64,000 nucleotides of DNA from Anaerolineae bacterium (GTDB lineage Bacteria > Chloroflexota > Anaerolineae > 4572-78 > J111), in assembly GCA_023151115.1 (NCBI GenBank), contig JAKLJP010000027.1:34451-98450 (forward strand), read 5' to 3'. The first letter of the stretch is position 1. The number at the start of each line of letters is the position of its first letter. The notes under the pieces are model-generated. The model ran no database searches and was not told the DNA's origin. It saw nothing but the letters and a program-made list of their open reading frames with translations. The translations under genes were made by a program, and so were the position numbers. Below are positions 27,095-35,954 of this stretch, piece by piece.

Positions 27095-27748
27095 ATGACC
27101 TCACCCATCCGCGTACTCATTGTGGATGATCATGAAATTGTCCGTGAAGGTCTGGAAACGCTTCTCTCAGAAGAAACCGGCGTCAGCGTGGTTGGTCAGG
27201 CCGCCAATGGCGCCGAAGCTGTGGCCCTGGCTGCTGAGCTACAGCCTGATGTCATCCTGATGGATTTGGTCATGCCAGAATTGGATGGCATCGAAGCCAC
27301 CCGGCAGATTCGCAGCGCCGGCCTCGCCAGCCAGATTCTGGTGCTGACCAGCTTTGCTGACGACCAGAAAGTTCGAGAAGCTATCGAAGCCGGGGCCATC
27401 GGCTACCTTTTGAAAGATGTCTTAAAAGCCGACCTGCTGCGGGCCATTCAAGCGGCGGCTCAGGGCAAACCCACCCTCCACCCCGAAGCCCAAAGCTACC
27501 TCATGCGCCAGGTCAGTGCGCCCGCCGCCGCCCCCTTGTCCAAATCCAACCTGACCGAGCGTGAACTCGATGTGCTGCGGCTCATTGCCAGCGGCCAGAG
27601 CAACAAAGAAATCGCCGTCACCCTCCACCTGACCGAAGGCACCATCAAAGGCTACGTCAGCGCTATCCTGGCCAAACTCGGCGTCGCCGACCGCACCCAG
27701 GCCGCTCTCTACGCCGTCAAGCATGGCCTGGCCGGCAGCCGCCGCTAA
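27095..27748 (+). CDS. NarL/FixJ-type response regulator
   Basis: A 217-residue regulator with an N-terminal receiver (IVDDHE acidic pocket, phospho-acceptor Asp in ILMDLVMPELDG, switch Thr/Ser in VLTSF, Lys in YLLKD) and a C-terminal LuxR-type helix-turn-helix (LTERELDVLRLIASG followed by NKEIAVTLHLTEGTIKGYVS). It is the natural partner of the GAF histidine kinase upstream. When phosphorylated it should bind DNA as a dimer; targets are not visible. A possible extended -10 (TGCTACAAT near 26990) precedes it, so it may have its own promoter as well as read-through. Confidence 0.95.
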   Translation: MTSPIRVLIVDDHEIVREGLETLLSEETGVSVVGQAANGAEAVALAAELQPDVILMDLVMPELDGIEATRQIRSAGLASQILVLTSFADDQKVREAIEAGAIGYLLKDVLKADLLRAIQAAAQGKPTLHPEAQSYLMRQVSAPAAAPLSKSNLTERELDVLRLIASGQSNKEIAVTLHLTEGTIKGYVSAILAKLGVADRTQAALYAVKHGLAGSRR

Positions 27749-27769
27749 AACCCCTTTAGCCTCGCTTCT

Positions 27770-27822
27770 AACCGAAGATTAGAGATTTAATCTTCAATCT
27801 CTAATCTCCAATCTCCCGGCTC
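27770..27822. repeat. Short tandem repeats (AGATTAGAG/CTCTAATC)
   Basis: Inverted blocks of AGATTAG-like and AATCTCC-like units form a hairpin just after the response regulator gene. Confidence 0.75.
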
Positions 27823-28228
27823 CTCCTCTCACTTTGGTTAGGGTTTATCCCTAACTAAAGTTAGGCTTTTTAAACCAACCTTTTTCTGCTTCAAAATCTA
27901 TCTTTGGCGGGTGGCGCGAGTAGCTTATTCCGAGTATCCTCGAAGAAATTGTACCTCATCATTGTAGATGCGGCAGTCCACAAGCCTGGGCCTGGATTGG
28001 GCTGATTTTTGCCGGCGGCCTGAGCAAAATCCGGCTGGCACAAACGGTCAGGATGCCGGTCAGAGTTCGCTCTGTGTCACCTTTTTCCAATAATTTCCAT
28101 CGCCTCACCTCTGGTTAACGGGGTATACCACCAAATCATCGTCTGTAGTGACGACTTCAGTCGTCCCCGTCTACGAGTGACTGAAGTCGCTACTACAAAC
28201 AAATTATTTACAGGAGAAGCGAAGCCCG
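27823..28228. other. Gene-free gap after the response regulator
   Basis: No convincing ORF or RNA gene is seen. A terminator-like stem (TTAGGGTTTATCCCTAA and CTAACTAAAGTTAG, near 27837-27868) follows the repeat, and the gap ends with an inverted repeat at 28144-28197. Sequence between 27900 and 28120 is unexplained. Confidence 0.5.
28144..28197. repeat. Palindrome (TGTAGTGACGACTTCAGTC)
   Basis: TGTAGTGACGACTTCAGTC and GACTGAAGTCGCTACTACA are inverted arms with a 16-bp loop, just before the RTX-like gene. Confidence 0.85.
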
Positions 28229-30358
28229 ATGGTTTTCAACCCAAGCAACCTAACACACAAAACAAAAGCTAGCGTAATCTTAAAACGATATTTTGTTGTC
28301 ATGACGGGCAGCCTCATCTGCCTTTTGCTGGCAGCGTTTGGTGGGCAGCAGCAGGCTGTCCCCGAACCCACCGTCATCTCCGGCGCGGGCGATATTACCG
28401 CCGTGGTCGAAGAGTACCGCCAGCTATTTGGCGGCCAAAACAACGGCGGCGAGCGCGGCTCTTTTGCCGGCGGCTACCGGGAAATCAACTGGGACAGCTT
28501 GCCGGATGAGCTGACCGTGCCCAATGCTTACCCATCCGATTTTTTTAATGGCCCCGTAGCCCCTCGGGCGCGCGGGATTGTACTGGTCACGCCTGGGGAG
28601 GGCCTGTTTGTCAGCGCCGACAGCGACAATTCGGCTGGAGCGTTGCCCCGCTTTGGCAACATCAACCCCGGCTATGCCGATAGCTTTAAAACGTTTAGCG
28701 AGGAACGCCTCTTTTCGCCGGTGGGCAGCAATATTGTTGAGGCTACTTTCTACGTGCCAGGCACCAATACACCGGCGGTGGTGCGCGGCTTTGGGGCCGT
28801 GTACACCGATGTGGATACCGAGCACACCGCTTTTGAATACTTTGACATCAACGGCAACTCGCTGGGCAAATTTGGCACGCCCATTGCCGATGCGGGGCTG
28901 TCGTTTCTGGGCGTGGCCTTCCCAGAACCCATTGTTCATCGCGTTCGGATTGCCTACGGCACCGACGCCTTGGGGCCGGACGACAGCCCTGAGACAGATG
29001 TGGCCGTAATGGACAACTTTATCTACAGCGAACCCCAACCCGTCGCGTCTGTGCCTGCTACCAACGCTAAAAGCTATATTGCCAAATTTGATAATGGGCC
29101 GGCCAGCGCCCGTATTGGGCTTGTGGTTGAAGATGGCAAATTTGCCGTTTACGTTTGTAGTCTCGACGACGCTTTTAATCTGACCACCGCCCGCTGGTAC
29201 ACGGGCGAGTTGGATGCGGAAGGTCACGCCAAAGGTGTCAGCGCCGATGGCGTTGAACTGTTAAGCGCCGTGGTGAACGGCGATATATTTAGAGGTACGG
29301 TCACGAACACGGCCAAAGAGACATTTACCTTTACCGGCGCAATTGTTCCGGCGGGCAGCCCGGCGGGCCTCTTCCGGGGCATAGAACAGTACGGTGAGGG
29401 TGAAGTTATTGTCGGGGCGGTGCTGGATATTGATGGAACGTTTGCCTCGACCGCGCAGATCAACGGGGCAATCGAGTTTGTCTCTCCGATTTCCCCCGAG
29501 CCGGTCAAACTATCTGCGAATAGCCTGGTGGTCAGAATTGGGACATCTGCCGAGCCGGTCACGGTCGGTCGGGTCACAACTCTGGCGCCGGCTATTCACC
29601 CCCAAATTGGCTGGGATAATAATTTTACCGGCAATTCGCTGGTGCAGCCCCAAGACCCTGCCCTGGCAGGGGGGGGCATTAATCAAAGCCTGGACTTTGG
29701 CGATGTGCTCTACGGCACCAGCGAAGCAGACCTGCTGATTGGCCGGCTGGGCCAGGACGTGCTGCTGGGCTATGACGGCGATGATGTACTCATCGGCGGC
29801 CTGGAGCATTTTCACCCGCAGCGAAGCGACCGCAAATTTGGCGGCCCCGGCAACGATATTCTGATCTGGGGCGTCGGCGATGGCTCCGACCTGCTTGACG
29901 GCGGCCCCGGTCAGGATGTCCTCATCCTCGGCCTGGTGGGCGAGGTAGACGAGGAAGGCCAGACAGTCTTTCGCGTCAGCGACAATGAGCAAAGCGGCCA
30001 GGTTTTTGTTGATCCGGCTACGCAGTTGCCGGCAGTGGATATAACCAATGCGCCGGGTTTTTGCGGCGTCATTGATGACTCGAGCGACGCCAACGCGCCA
30101 GCGCAGTTCGAGTCGCTGGGGGTGCAACAACTCGTCCGCTTCTTCTTGCGTGAGCAAGCCGATGCCTTTGAGGGCGGCCAGCAAAGTGACGACAACGGCC
30201 TGCGCCAGACCATGCACATCAAGGATATCGAATTTCTCATCTGCCCCACCCGTACTGGCGGCGCAGTAGAAATTCTGGATTTAACCGCCAGCCCACCCAC
30301 CACCACCGAGTTGAGCGCCCTTGCCCTTAACCAACGGCTGCAAATGATTGTGCGCTAA
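28229..30358 (+). CDS. Secreted protein with RTX-like calcium-binding repeats
   Basis: A 709-residue exported protein. The hydrophobic signal segment is MTGSLICLLLAAFGG, so the start could also be the internal ATG 25 codons in. Residues 70-270 are a beta-rich region without an assignment. Near residues 490-570 lie Gly/Asp-rich nonapeptide-like repeats (YGTSEADLLIG, LGYDGDDVLIGG, GGPGNDILIWG, LDGGPGQDVLILG) of the hemolysin-type calcium-binding class, which form a beta-roll with Ca2+. There are no partner type I secretion genes and no catalytic domain was recognised. An AGGAG lies about 14 bp upstream of the ATG. It may be a matrix or surface protein. Confidence 0.72.
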   Translation: MVFNPSNLTHKTKASVILKRYFVVMTGSLICLLLAAFGGQQQAVPEPTVISGAGDITAVVEEYRQLFGGQNNGGERGSFAGGYREINWDSLPDELTVPNAYPSDFFNGPVAPRARGIVLVTPGEGLFVSADSDNSAGALPRFGNINPGYADSFKTFSEERLFSPVGSNIVEATFYVPGTNTPAVVRGFGAVYTDVDTEHTAFEYFDINGNSLGKFGTPIADAGLSFLGVAFPEPIVHRVRIAYGTDALGPDDSPETDVAVMDNFIYSEPQPVASVPATNAKSYIAKFDNGPASARIGLVVEDGKFAVYVCSLDDAFNLTTARWYTGELDAEGHAKGVSADGVELLSAVVNGDIFRGTVTNTAKETFTFTGAIVPAGSPAGLFRGIEQYGEGEVIVGAVLDIDGTFASTAQINGAIEFVSPISPEPVKLSANSLVVRIGTSAEPVTVGRVTTLAPAIHPQIGWDNNFTGNSLVQPQDPALAGGGINQSLDFGDVLYGTSEADLLIGRLGQDVLLGYDGDDVLIGGLEHFHPQRSDRKFGGPGNDILIWGVGDGSDLLDGGPGQDVLILGLVGEVDEEGQTVFRVSDNEQSGQVFVDPATQLPAVDITNAPGFCGVIDDSSDANAPAQFESLGVQQLVRFFLREQADAFEGGQQSDDNGLRQTMHIKDIEFLICPTRTGGAVEILDLTASPPTTTELSALALNQRLQMIVR

Positions 30359-30360
30359 AT

Positions 30361-30435
30361 GAAAACAGTCATCAGTGGTCAGTTATCAGTCATCAGTTTA
30401 TAGATCACTGATGACTGACAACTGATCACTATCTT
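30361..30435. repeat. Short tandem repeats (ATCAGTC-type)
   Basis: GTCATCAGT-like units and their complements fill the space just after the RTX-like gene; the same family occurs at 5855-5940. Confidence 0.75.
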
Positions 30436-30442
30436 TAGAGAG

Positions 30443-30706
30443 CCGTAACTGCTCAGCCTCCATGTCATTTCGAGGCCATAGGCCGAGAAATCCCTGGCGT
30501 CCGCCCCGCGATAAATCGCAGGGCTATCACACAGCGCCCGATAAATCGGGCTAAAAGCAAGTTTTTAAGCCGGATTCATCCGGCGCGGTTCACCAGCGCG
30601 GCGATTTATCGCCGTGCGGACGCCAGGGACAGCAGTAACCACAGAAAAGGTTAGAAGCAGGGATTTCTCCCTGCGGTCGAAATGACATGGCTGAGCAGTT
30701 ACAGAG
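30443..30706. repeat. Nested palindromic elements (copy C with an inserted second palindrome)
   Basis: The outer arms are of the GTCATTTCGAG family (CATGTCATTTCGAGGCCATA and GGTCGAAATGACATGGCTGA). Inside them, CCCTGGCGTCCGCC and GGCGGAC-like TGCGGACGCCAGGGA form a second, unrelated inverted repeat with GCGATAAATCGC hairpins. The arrangement looks like one element inserted into another. Confidence 0.8.
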
Positions 30707-30711
30707 AGCCT

Positions 30712-31545
30712 ATGCAACCCAACCTTTACAAACCCATGTCCCTCCTCATGAAAATCGTCTTCTGGTTTGTCGCTGTCAACGCGCTGGCCGGGGCGGGTTC
30801 GCTTATGCTCTTTCCAAACCAAACCGACGGCCTCTTCTTCTGGAAGATTAGCCCGGCCTTGTCGGCGGGAATGTTTGGGGCCTTGTATCTGGGCGGAGCG
30901 GTTGTAGTCTCGCTGGTCACAAGCCGAGGGCAGTGGGAGCCGTCGCGCTACCTGGTTCCGATCCTGGTTTCGGCGGGGGTGCTCATTTCTCTGACCACCT
31001 TCCTCCACCTGGATAGGTTTACCCCCGGCTTCAAACTGTTTTACTGGCTGCTGGTCTACATTGTCGCCCCTATCCTGGCCATTGTTTTTTATATCCAGCA
31101 CGAACGCGGCGGAGCAGTCTGGGAGGTGGTGGGCCAGCCCGTAGCTCCGTTAACCCGCGCCGTAGCTATTGCTCTGGGCGCGATGCTGCTGCTGTTGGGT
31201 GCGCTGTGTCTGGCCTGGCCCAACCTGGTTATCGCCGTCTGGCCCTGGACAATTTCGCCTTTGATGGTGCGTATCTTCACTTCCTGGTTCAGCGCCTTTG
31301 GTTTTGGCCTGCTCTGGTTTTGGCGCGAGCGTGATTGGAGCCGCGTGGCCCACATCCCCACCCTCATGATCGCCGCCGCCGGGCTGGATTTGCTGATGGT
31401 TTTTATCCACCGCGCCGATTTGAACTCAACCGGCCTGAACTTCTGGCTGTTCTGTTTTCATCTGGCCGCCTTTGGCTTGATCGGTGGCTTGATGCACTGG
31501 TGGCAGTATCAAGCGGGGCAAATCAGCCGGCCCGCTTCAGGTTAA
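30712..31545 (+). CDS. Polytopic membrane protein, unknown function
   Basis: A 277-residue protein with about eight hydrophobic helices and very short loops; conserved charged residues are few. An open frame reaches back to 30682, but those codons lie in the dispersed palindrome, so the ATG at 30712 is preferred. I do not recognise the family. It lies between the RTX-like gene and a stand-alone receiver, in the same direction, which offers no firm clue to its role. It could be a small-molecule transporter-like or sensor-associated integral membrane protein. Confidence 0.7.
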   Translation: MQPNLYKPMSLLMKIVFWFVAVNALAGAGSLMLFPNQTDGLFFWKISPALSAGMFGALYLGGAVVVSLVTSRGQWEPSRYLVPILVSAGVLISLTTFLHLDRFTPGFKLFYWLLVYIVAPILAIVFYIQHERGGAVWEVVGQPVAPLTRAVAIALGAMLLLLGALCLAWPNLVIAVWPWTISPLMVRIFTSWFSAFGFGLLWFWRERDWSRVAHIPTLMIAAAGLDLLMVFIHRADLNSTGLNFWLFCFHLAAFGLIGGLMHWWQYQAGQISRPASG

Positions 31546-31564
31546 ATTGACGTTTTTTATCGCG

Positions 31565-31628
31565 CCAAACGTCTTGCGTCTTGCGTGTTCCGTTCACATT
31601 ACGCAAGACGCAACACGCAAGACGAGTT
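31565..31628. repeat. Inverted heptamer repeats (CTTGCGT/ACGCAAG)
   Basis: CTTGCGTCTTGCGTG faces ACGCAAGACGCAACACGC, giving a hairpin; a near-identical block is at 52155-52212. Both are followed by a shared GGA(A/G)TTGCCTTAAA sequence. Confidence 0.85.
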
Positions 31629-31667
31629 GAAAACTATTTTCTCGGAATTGCCTTAAAGTGTCTTCTG

Positions 31668-32060
31668 ATGAATCCTTCCAGACCCTTCACCGTTCTCATT
31701 GTAGACGACGTGCCGGTAGTGCGCGAGGCCCTGCGCTGGCTCATCGAAGACGAAGCCGATTTGCGGGTCATTGGTGAAGCCGGTGATGGCCTGGAGGCCG
31801 TCAACCGCGCCGCCGAACTGCTGCCCGAAGTGGTCATCCTGGATGTGGAACTACCCGGCTTGGATGGCTATGAGGTTGCCCGGCGGCTCAAAGGAATGAC
31901 GCAGCCGCCGGCCATTGTTTTTCTGACTGTTCACAGCGATGCCTTAGCCCGTCAGCGAGCCTTTGCAGCCGGCGCTGATGGGTTTGCCGAAAAAGGGCGG
32001 GGCTGGCTGAGCTTGATAGACCAAGTTCGTTTGGCCCTGGCCGGCCACTCAGCCGAATAA
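31668..32060 (+). CDS. Stand-alone receiver-domain response regulator
   Basis: A 130-residue single-domain receiver. The acidic pocket (IVDDVP), phospho-acceptor Asp in VVILDVELPGLDG, switch Thr in VFLTVHS and conserved Lys in FAEKG are all present, so it should be phosphorylatable. There is no output domain; such proteins act as phosphate shuttles or by protein contact. The open frame begins at 31581, but its first 29 codons are repeat sequence; ATG 31668 gives a standard receiver length. The sensor partner is not identified; the GAF kinase 5 kb upstream is one candidate. Confidence 0.88.
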   Translation: MNPSRPFTVLIVDDVPVVREALRWLIEDEADLRVIGEAGDGLEAVNRAAELLPEVVILDVELPGLDGYEVARRLKGMTQPPAIVFLTVHSDALARQRAFAAGADGFAEKGRGWLSLIDQVRLALAGHSAE

Positions 32061-32065
32061 CTTTG

Positions 32066-32116
32066 GAAGATTGGAAGGTTGGCAAACGTGCAACCTTCCA
32101 ACCTTCCAGCCTTCCT
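32066..32116. repeat. Inverted octamer repeats (GGAAGGTT/AACCTTCC)
   Basis: GGAAGATTGGAAGGTTGG faces CCAACCTTCCAGCCTTCC just after the receiver gene, giving a strong hairpin that could end the transcript. Confidence 0.8.
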
Positions 32117-32162
32117 TGTTTCAATGGGACACTTTGACTATAACCGAGATCATTTTTAACCC

Positions 32163-32192
32163 TTGCAATTAAGGCTAAACCTAGTGTATACT
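32163..32192 (+). promoter_or_regulatory. Probable promoter of the Rieske-GltS fusion gene
   Basis: TTGCAA (32163-32168) and TATACT (32187-32192) are 18 bp apart, about 72 bp before the ATG at 32265. The ATG follows an AGGGGGGC ribosome site. Confidence 0.5.
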
Positions 32193-32264
32193 GTGCGCAA
32201 CTGGACAACTCCTGTCAAGCTGCAGACGTGTGGTTACAAAGTTCATCTTTAGGGGGGCAACTGC

Positions 32265-33836
32265 ATGTCGAACTTTATCAAAATCCTCGACGCTGATCAA
32301 CTCAATCCGGGCCAAATTACCACTATTACCGTCAAAGGCCACGATATTTGTCTGGCCAACTTTAATGGTGAATTTTTCGCCCTGGACAATAAATGTCCCC
32401 ACCGGGGTGGGCAACTGGGCGACGGCCAGCTCAACGGGCCGGATGTCATCTGCCCGCTGCACGGCTGGGACTTCGACGTGCGCACCGGCATCAGCCGCTA
32501 CGATCATTTGGATCGGGTCACTACTTTTCCGGTGCGCCGGGTCAACGGTCATATCGAAATTGACGCTGATGCCGTCCCCACCCTGCCGGTGCAGGAAGGC
32601 TACTTGGCTCGCTACATTCGCCACGCCGACGACCTGGAGCACGAACTCAAAACCATCCAGCATTTGGCCGCCGGCAAGTGGAAAGACAACGTCCCCATGC
32701 GCACCGAGCGGCTGGTGCCCAGTTTTGACGACCTCTATTTTCTGCCCGGCCAACTGGCCGACCCGCCCCTCTTGGATGACGAGCCGGTGGATACAACGAC
32801 AGTAATTGGTGCGCGCGCGGCCAAACCCATCACTTTAACCGCCCCTTTCTACATCAGCCACATGAGCTTTGGTGCGCTGTCACGCGAGGCCAAAATCGCC
32901 CTGGCTACAGGCGCAGCCCAATTTGGCACAATGAATTGCAGCGGCGAAGGCGGCATGCTGCCCGAAGAGCGAGCCGCAGCCAAATATTATGTGTTTGAAA
33001 TGGCCTCCGGTTATTTTGGCTGGACTGAAGAAAATATCAAACGCGCCGACGCCATTGAAGTCAAAATTGGGCAAAGCGCCAAAACCGGCCTGGGCGGTGT
33101 TCTGCCGGCGGCCAAAGTCACCGCCGAAATTGCCCAGGTGCGCGGCCTGAAACCCGGCCAGGATGCCATCAGCCCCAGCCGTTTCCCCGACCTCAACAGC
33201 CCGGCCGAACTGCGGGTGCGGATTGATTGGATCCGCAGCATCAACCCCGGCATTCCCATTGGGGTTAAATTTGCCGCCTCCAAGCTGGAGGCCGACCTGG
33301 CCGCCGCCTGCGAACTCGACGCCGATTTTATCACCATTGACGGCCGGCCCGGCGGCACCGGCGCGGCCCCCAAACATGTCAAAGATCACATTGGCATCCC
33401 GACGGTCTACGCCCTGCCCCGCGCCCGCAAGTGGCTGGATGAGCACGGCATGGGCCATGTAACCCTATGCGTCACCGGCGGCTTTCGCACTCCACCCGAT
33501 ATTGCCAAAGCCATTGCCCTGGGAGCAGATGCGGTCGCCCTGGCCACCAGCGCCATGATCGCCATCGGCTGCCAGCAGTACCGGGCTTGCAGCAGCAACA
33601 ACTGCCCGGTGGGGATTGCTACCCAGCGGGCCGACCTGCGCAACCGCTTTAACATCGCCGAGAGCAGCAAACGGCTCTATAATTTTTTAGCCGGTACCCG
33701 CTACCAATTGACCGAATTTGCCCGGATGTGCGGTCGCCGCCGGGTGCAAGATCTCAGTCTGGCCGATGTTGTCACTTACAATGACAGCCTGGCCAAATAC
33801 GCGGGTATTCGTCACGCAGCGCAGCCTTATTCCTAG
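32265..33836 (+). CDS. Rieske [2Fe-2S] domain fused to an FMN-dependent glutamate-synthase domain
   Basis: A 523-residue soluble redox protein. The N-terminal ferredoxin-like Rieske domain has the cluster ligands CPHRGG (Cys44, His46) and CPLHGW (Cys63, His66). From about residue 175 it is a glutamate-synthase central (GltS) domain: SFGALSREAK, SGEGGM, KIGQSAKTGLGG, DGRPGGTGAAP and GGFRTPPDIAKA for FMN binding, and CxxxxxCSSNNCPVG, a cysteine pattern that in this family holds a 3Fe-4S cluster. The amidotransferase domain of full GltB is absent. Stand-alone GltS domains occur in archaea and some bacteria. Electrons could pass from the Rieske centre through 3Fe-4S to FMN, but the substrate (2-oxoglutarate plus ammonia, or something else) is open. 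Confidence 0.88.
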   Translation: MSNFIKILDADQLNPGQITTITVKGHDICLANFNGEFFALDNKCPHRGGQLGDGQLNGPDVICPLHGWDFDVRTGISRYDHLDRVTTFPVRRVNGHIEIDADAVPTLPVQEGYLARYIRHADDLEHELKTIQHLAAGKWKDNVPMRTERLVPSFDDLYFLPGQLADPPLLDDEPVDTTTVIGARAAKPITLTAPFYISHMSFGALSREAKIALATGAAQFGTMNCSGEGGMLPEERAAAKYYVFEMASGYFGWTEENIKRADAIEVKIGQSAKTGLGGVLPAAKVTAEIAQVRGLKPGQDAISPSRFPDLNSPAELRVRIDWIRSINPGIPIGVKFAASKLEADLAAACELDADFITIDGRPGGTGAAPKHVKDHIGIPTVYALPRARKWLDEHGMGHVTLCVTGGFRTPPDIAKAIALGADAVALATSAMIAIGCQQYRACSSNNCPVGIATQRADLRNRFNIAESSKRLYNFLAGTRYQLTEFARMCGRRRVQDLSLADVVTYNDSLAKYAGIRHAAQPYS

Positions 33837-33852
33837 CTCAACATTAACGGTT

Positions 33853-33893
33853 TAGCCCATGTCATTTCGAGGCCGGAGGCCGAGAAATCCCTC
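33853..33893. repeat. Half copy of the GTCATTTCGAG palindromic family (copy D)
   Basis: Only the left arm (CATGTCATTTCGAGGCCGGA followed by GAGAAATCCC) is present; the right arm is missing, so this copy is probably decayed. Confidence 0.75.
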
Positions 33894-33998
33894 TGTTCTC
33901 CGGGGCAAACGATTACGCTTCACATGCCTATGATTAGGACAAGCTAACAACCTTGTCTTGCAAGTTTATTTTCAAAGGAGGATGAAAGAGTAAATTTT

Positions 33999-35735
33999 AT
34001 GGGCGGTTTGCGAGAAATCCCCGGCTTTTTAGGTACTGGTGGTAATCTGCTGGTTGACCTGACCCTGGTCATCGAAATTCTATTCTACATTTCGCTCTGC
34101 CTGGGGGTGACAGCCCAACTGCGGAAACAATACAAATGGCACGACCGCTTTCAGATTCCGGTGGTGGTGCTGAACCTCTTTTTTATTGCCTTTGTCATGA
34201 TCCCGACCCTGATTGCCATTATCAGCAGTGGGGTGGGTAACATGCCGGGGCTGGTGCTGGCCCATGCCGGCTTTGGCGTTTTGGCCCAGGGCGTGGCTGT
34301 TTATTGTCTGCTGGCCGGCCTGAAAATCTTGCCCCGTAAAATTGGGGTGCTGCGCTGGTTTATGTGGGCCGCTTTTGTTTTGTGGACCATTACCCTGCTG
34401 TTGGGGATTGGTCTGTACATCTCCTTCTACACCGGCGGCGACTCTTCGGGCGAGGCGATTACCGAGCATGCCGCCGAACTGGCCAGTGAACACGCCGCTG
34501 AGGTGGCGGTTGCTCCCACCGTAGCGCCTGTTGAAACGGTGGCCGAACACGCCGAGGAGCCGGTCATTACTGAACCGACCGAAGCCCCGGTTGTTGAGCC
34601 GGTTGAAGAACATGCCGAGGGGCCGGTTGAACTGGTCGAAGAGCATGCCGCCGAGCCGGTGGAAGTGGCGGCTGAACCGACCGCTACCCCTGAACCGCCG
34701 ACGCCCACACCCACGCCCGCACCCGTGCGAGCCGGCCTGCTGACCGTCAGCGATGATCAAGTTCACGGCGATAAAGCCACCCTGGCCCTGACCGGCGTGG
34801 CCGCGCCCCCCGATGGCTCGGTTTACGAAGCCTGGCTCGAAGGCGAGGATCAGGCCCCGTTAAGCCTGGGCAAGTTAACCCTGACCGGGGACACGATAAA
34901 TCACACCTTTACCGACCCCGATGGCCGCAATTTGCTGGCCTTATTCAACCGGGCCTTTATCAGTGTGGAACCGGCCAATGACAGCGACCCGGCGACTTCG
35001 GGTGTGAACGCTTTCGAGGGCGAGGTCTCGGCAGCCGCGCTGGAACCGATCCGGCTGGTGGTGGCTGCTGCCCTTGACACCCCCGATGGCGACGGCTATG
35101 CTCTCAATGCTTTGAATCAAGTCTTGAAAATCGAGCCGGAAGTGGGTTTCCAGAAAGATTACTCGATTGCCGAGAATGATTTGGCTGCGCTGAAAATTCA
35201 GGCCGAGGGGATTCTCAACGTGCTTGAAGGCCAAGACGCGCCCGATTTTGGCGACCGAGATGGCAGCGGTGATGTTTACAATCCGGGTGATGGTTATGGC
35301 CTGCTCGGTTCTGGCGCAGGGTATCTGCCAGTCATTGCCACTCAAGCGGCCGCCGCAGCCCAGGTTGAAGGCGCTTCGCCGGAAACGGTCTTGCAAGCGG
35401 AGCAAGCCCAGGCCGCTGCCGCCAATGCCATCAGTCTGGCGGAGCAAATCCGTGATTTGGAACTGCAAATTCTCCAGGCCGGTGATACGGCCTCCGCCGC
35501 CGACTTGGTCAACCAGGTGGTCGCCTTGACCCAATCGCTGACAGACGCCGATGGGGTAGACCTGGCCAATCCTGGCCAGGGCGGGGTGCGCACGCTGTAC
35601 ACCCTGAGCCAGTTGATGGCCAGCATTGAACTCTTCCCCGTAGCCGGGGAGATTACTGCGCCGGCTGCTGCGCCCACACCCGAATTGATTGATGAGCACG
35701 CCGGTGACACCGTTTCGGAGCACGACGGTAATTGA
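33999..35735 (+). CDS. Membrane protein with EHA-rich linker and anti-sigma-like extracytoplasmic domain
   Basis: A 578-residue protein with four N-terminal membrane helices (about residues 8-145) resembling small DUF420-type membrane domains with His-containing loops (KWHDRF). A linker (about 150-245) is built from repeated (E)EHAxE units plus Pro/Thr. A beta domain (about 245-350; VYEAWLEGEDQAPLSLG) then resembles the C-terminal region of RskA-like anti-sigma factors and related surface proteins. The last 200 residues are Ala/Gln/Asp-rich helices with a central DRDGSGDVYNPGDGYG stretch that could bind Ca2+. The ATG follows AAGGAGG at moderate distance. No sigma factor is adjacent. Function unknown; a surface sensor or cell-envelope structural role is possible. 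Confidence 0.65.
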   Translation: MGGLREIPGFLGTGGNLLVDLTLVIEILFYISLCLGVTAQLRKQYKWHDRFQIPVVVLNLFFIAFVMIPTLIAIISSGVGNMPGLVLAHAGFGVLAQGVAVYCLLAGLKILPRKIGVLRWFMWAAFVLWTITLLLGIGLYISFYTGGDSSGEAITEHAAELASEHAAEVAVAPTVAPVETVAEHAEEPVITEPTEAPVVEPVEEHAEGPVELVEEHAAEPVEVAAEPTATPEPPTPTPTPAPVRAGLLTVSDDQVHGDKATLALTGVAAPPDGSVYEAWLEGEDQAPLSLGKLTLTGDTINHTFTDPDGRNLLALFNRAFISVEPANDSDPATSGVNAFEGEVSAAALEPIRLVVAAALDTPDGDGYALNALNQVLKIEPEVGFQKDYSIAENDLAALKIQAEGILNVLEGQDAPDFGDRDGSGDVYNPGDGYGLLGSGAGYLPVIATQAAAAAQVEGASPETVLQAEQAQAAAANAISLAEQIRDLELQILQAGDTASAADLVNQVVALTQSLTDADGVDLANPGQGGVRTLYTLSQLMASIELFPVAGEITAPAAAPTPELIDEHAGDTVSEHDGN

Positions 35736-35775
35736 AATTGCGATAACTCTACCCCAGACCGTGATGGGGCCAATC

Positions 35776-35912
35776 GGCGTCCACCGAGCGTTAAAACGCT
35801 CGGCTCATCCAGGTGAAAGCCCACTGAAGCAGGCTAAAAGCGCCCTTTTGAGCCAGTTTTGAACCGGCTTTCACCTGCTGTAGCCGGGGGCTTCCAGCCC
35901 TCGGCGGACGCC
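35776..35912. repeat. Complex palindrome sharing a GGCGTCC end
   Basis: GGCGTCCACCGAGCG and GGCGGACGCC-like ends and inner arms CCAGGTGAAAGCC/GGCTTTCACCTG make a multi-hairpin element. Its end sequence resembles that of the inner palindrome at 30490-30640, so the two may be one family. Confidence 0.75.
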
Positions 35913-35954
35913 ACGATTTGGTGCAGTGCTGCCGAAATTGAACATGCTCAACCT

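Noticed and set aside
27900..28120. Riboswitch or structured RNA in the gap after the response regulator
   Set aside because: No known aptamer core was recognisable by eye; a covariance search would be needed to support it.
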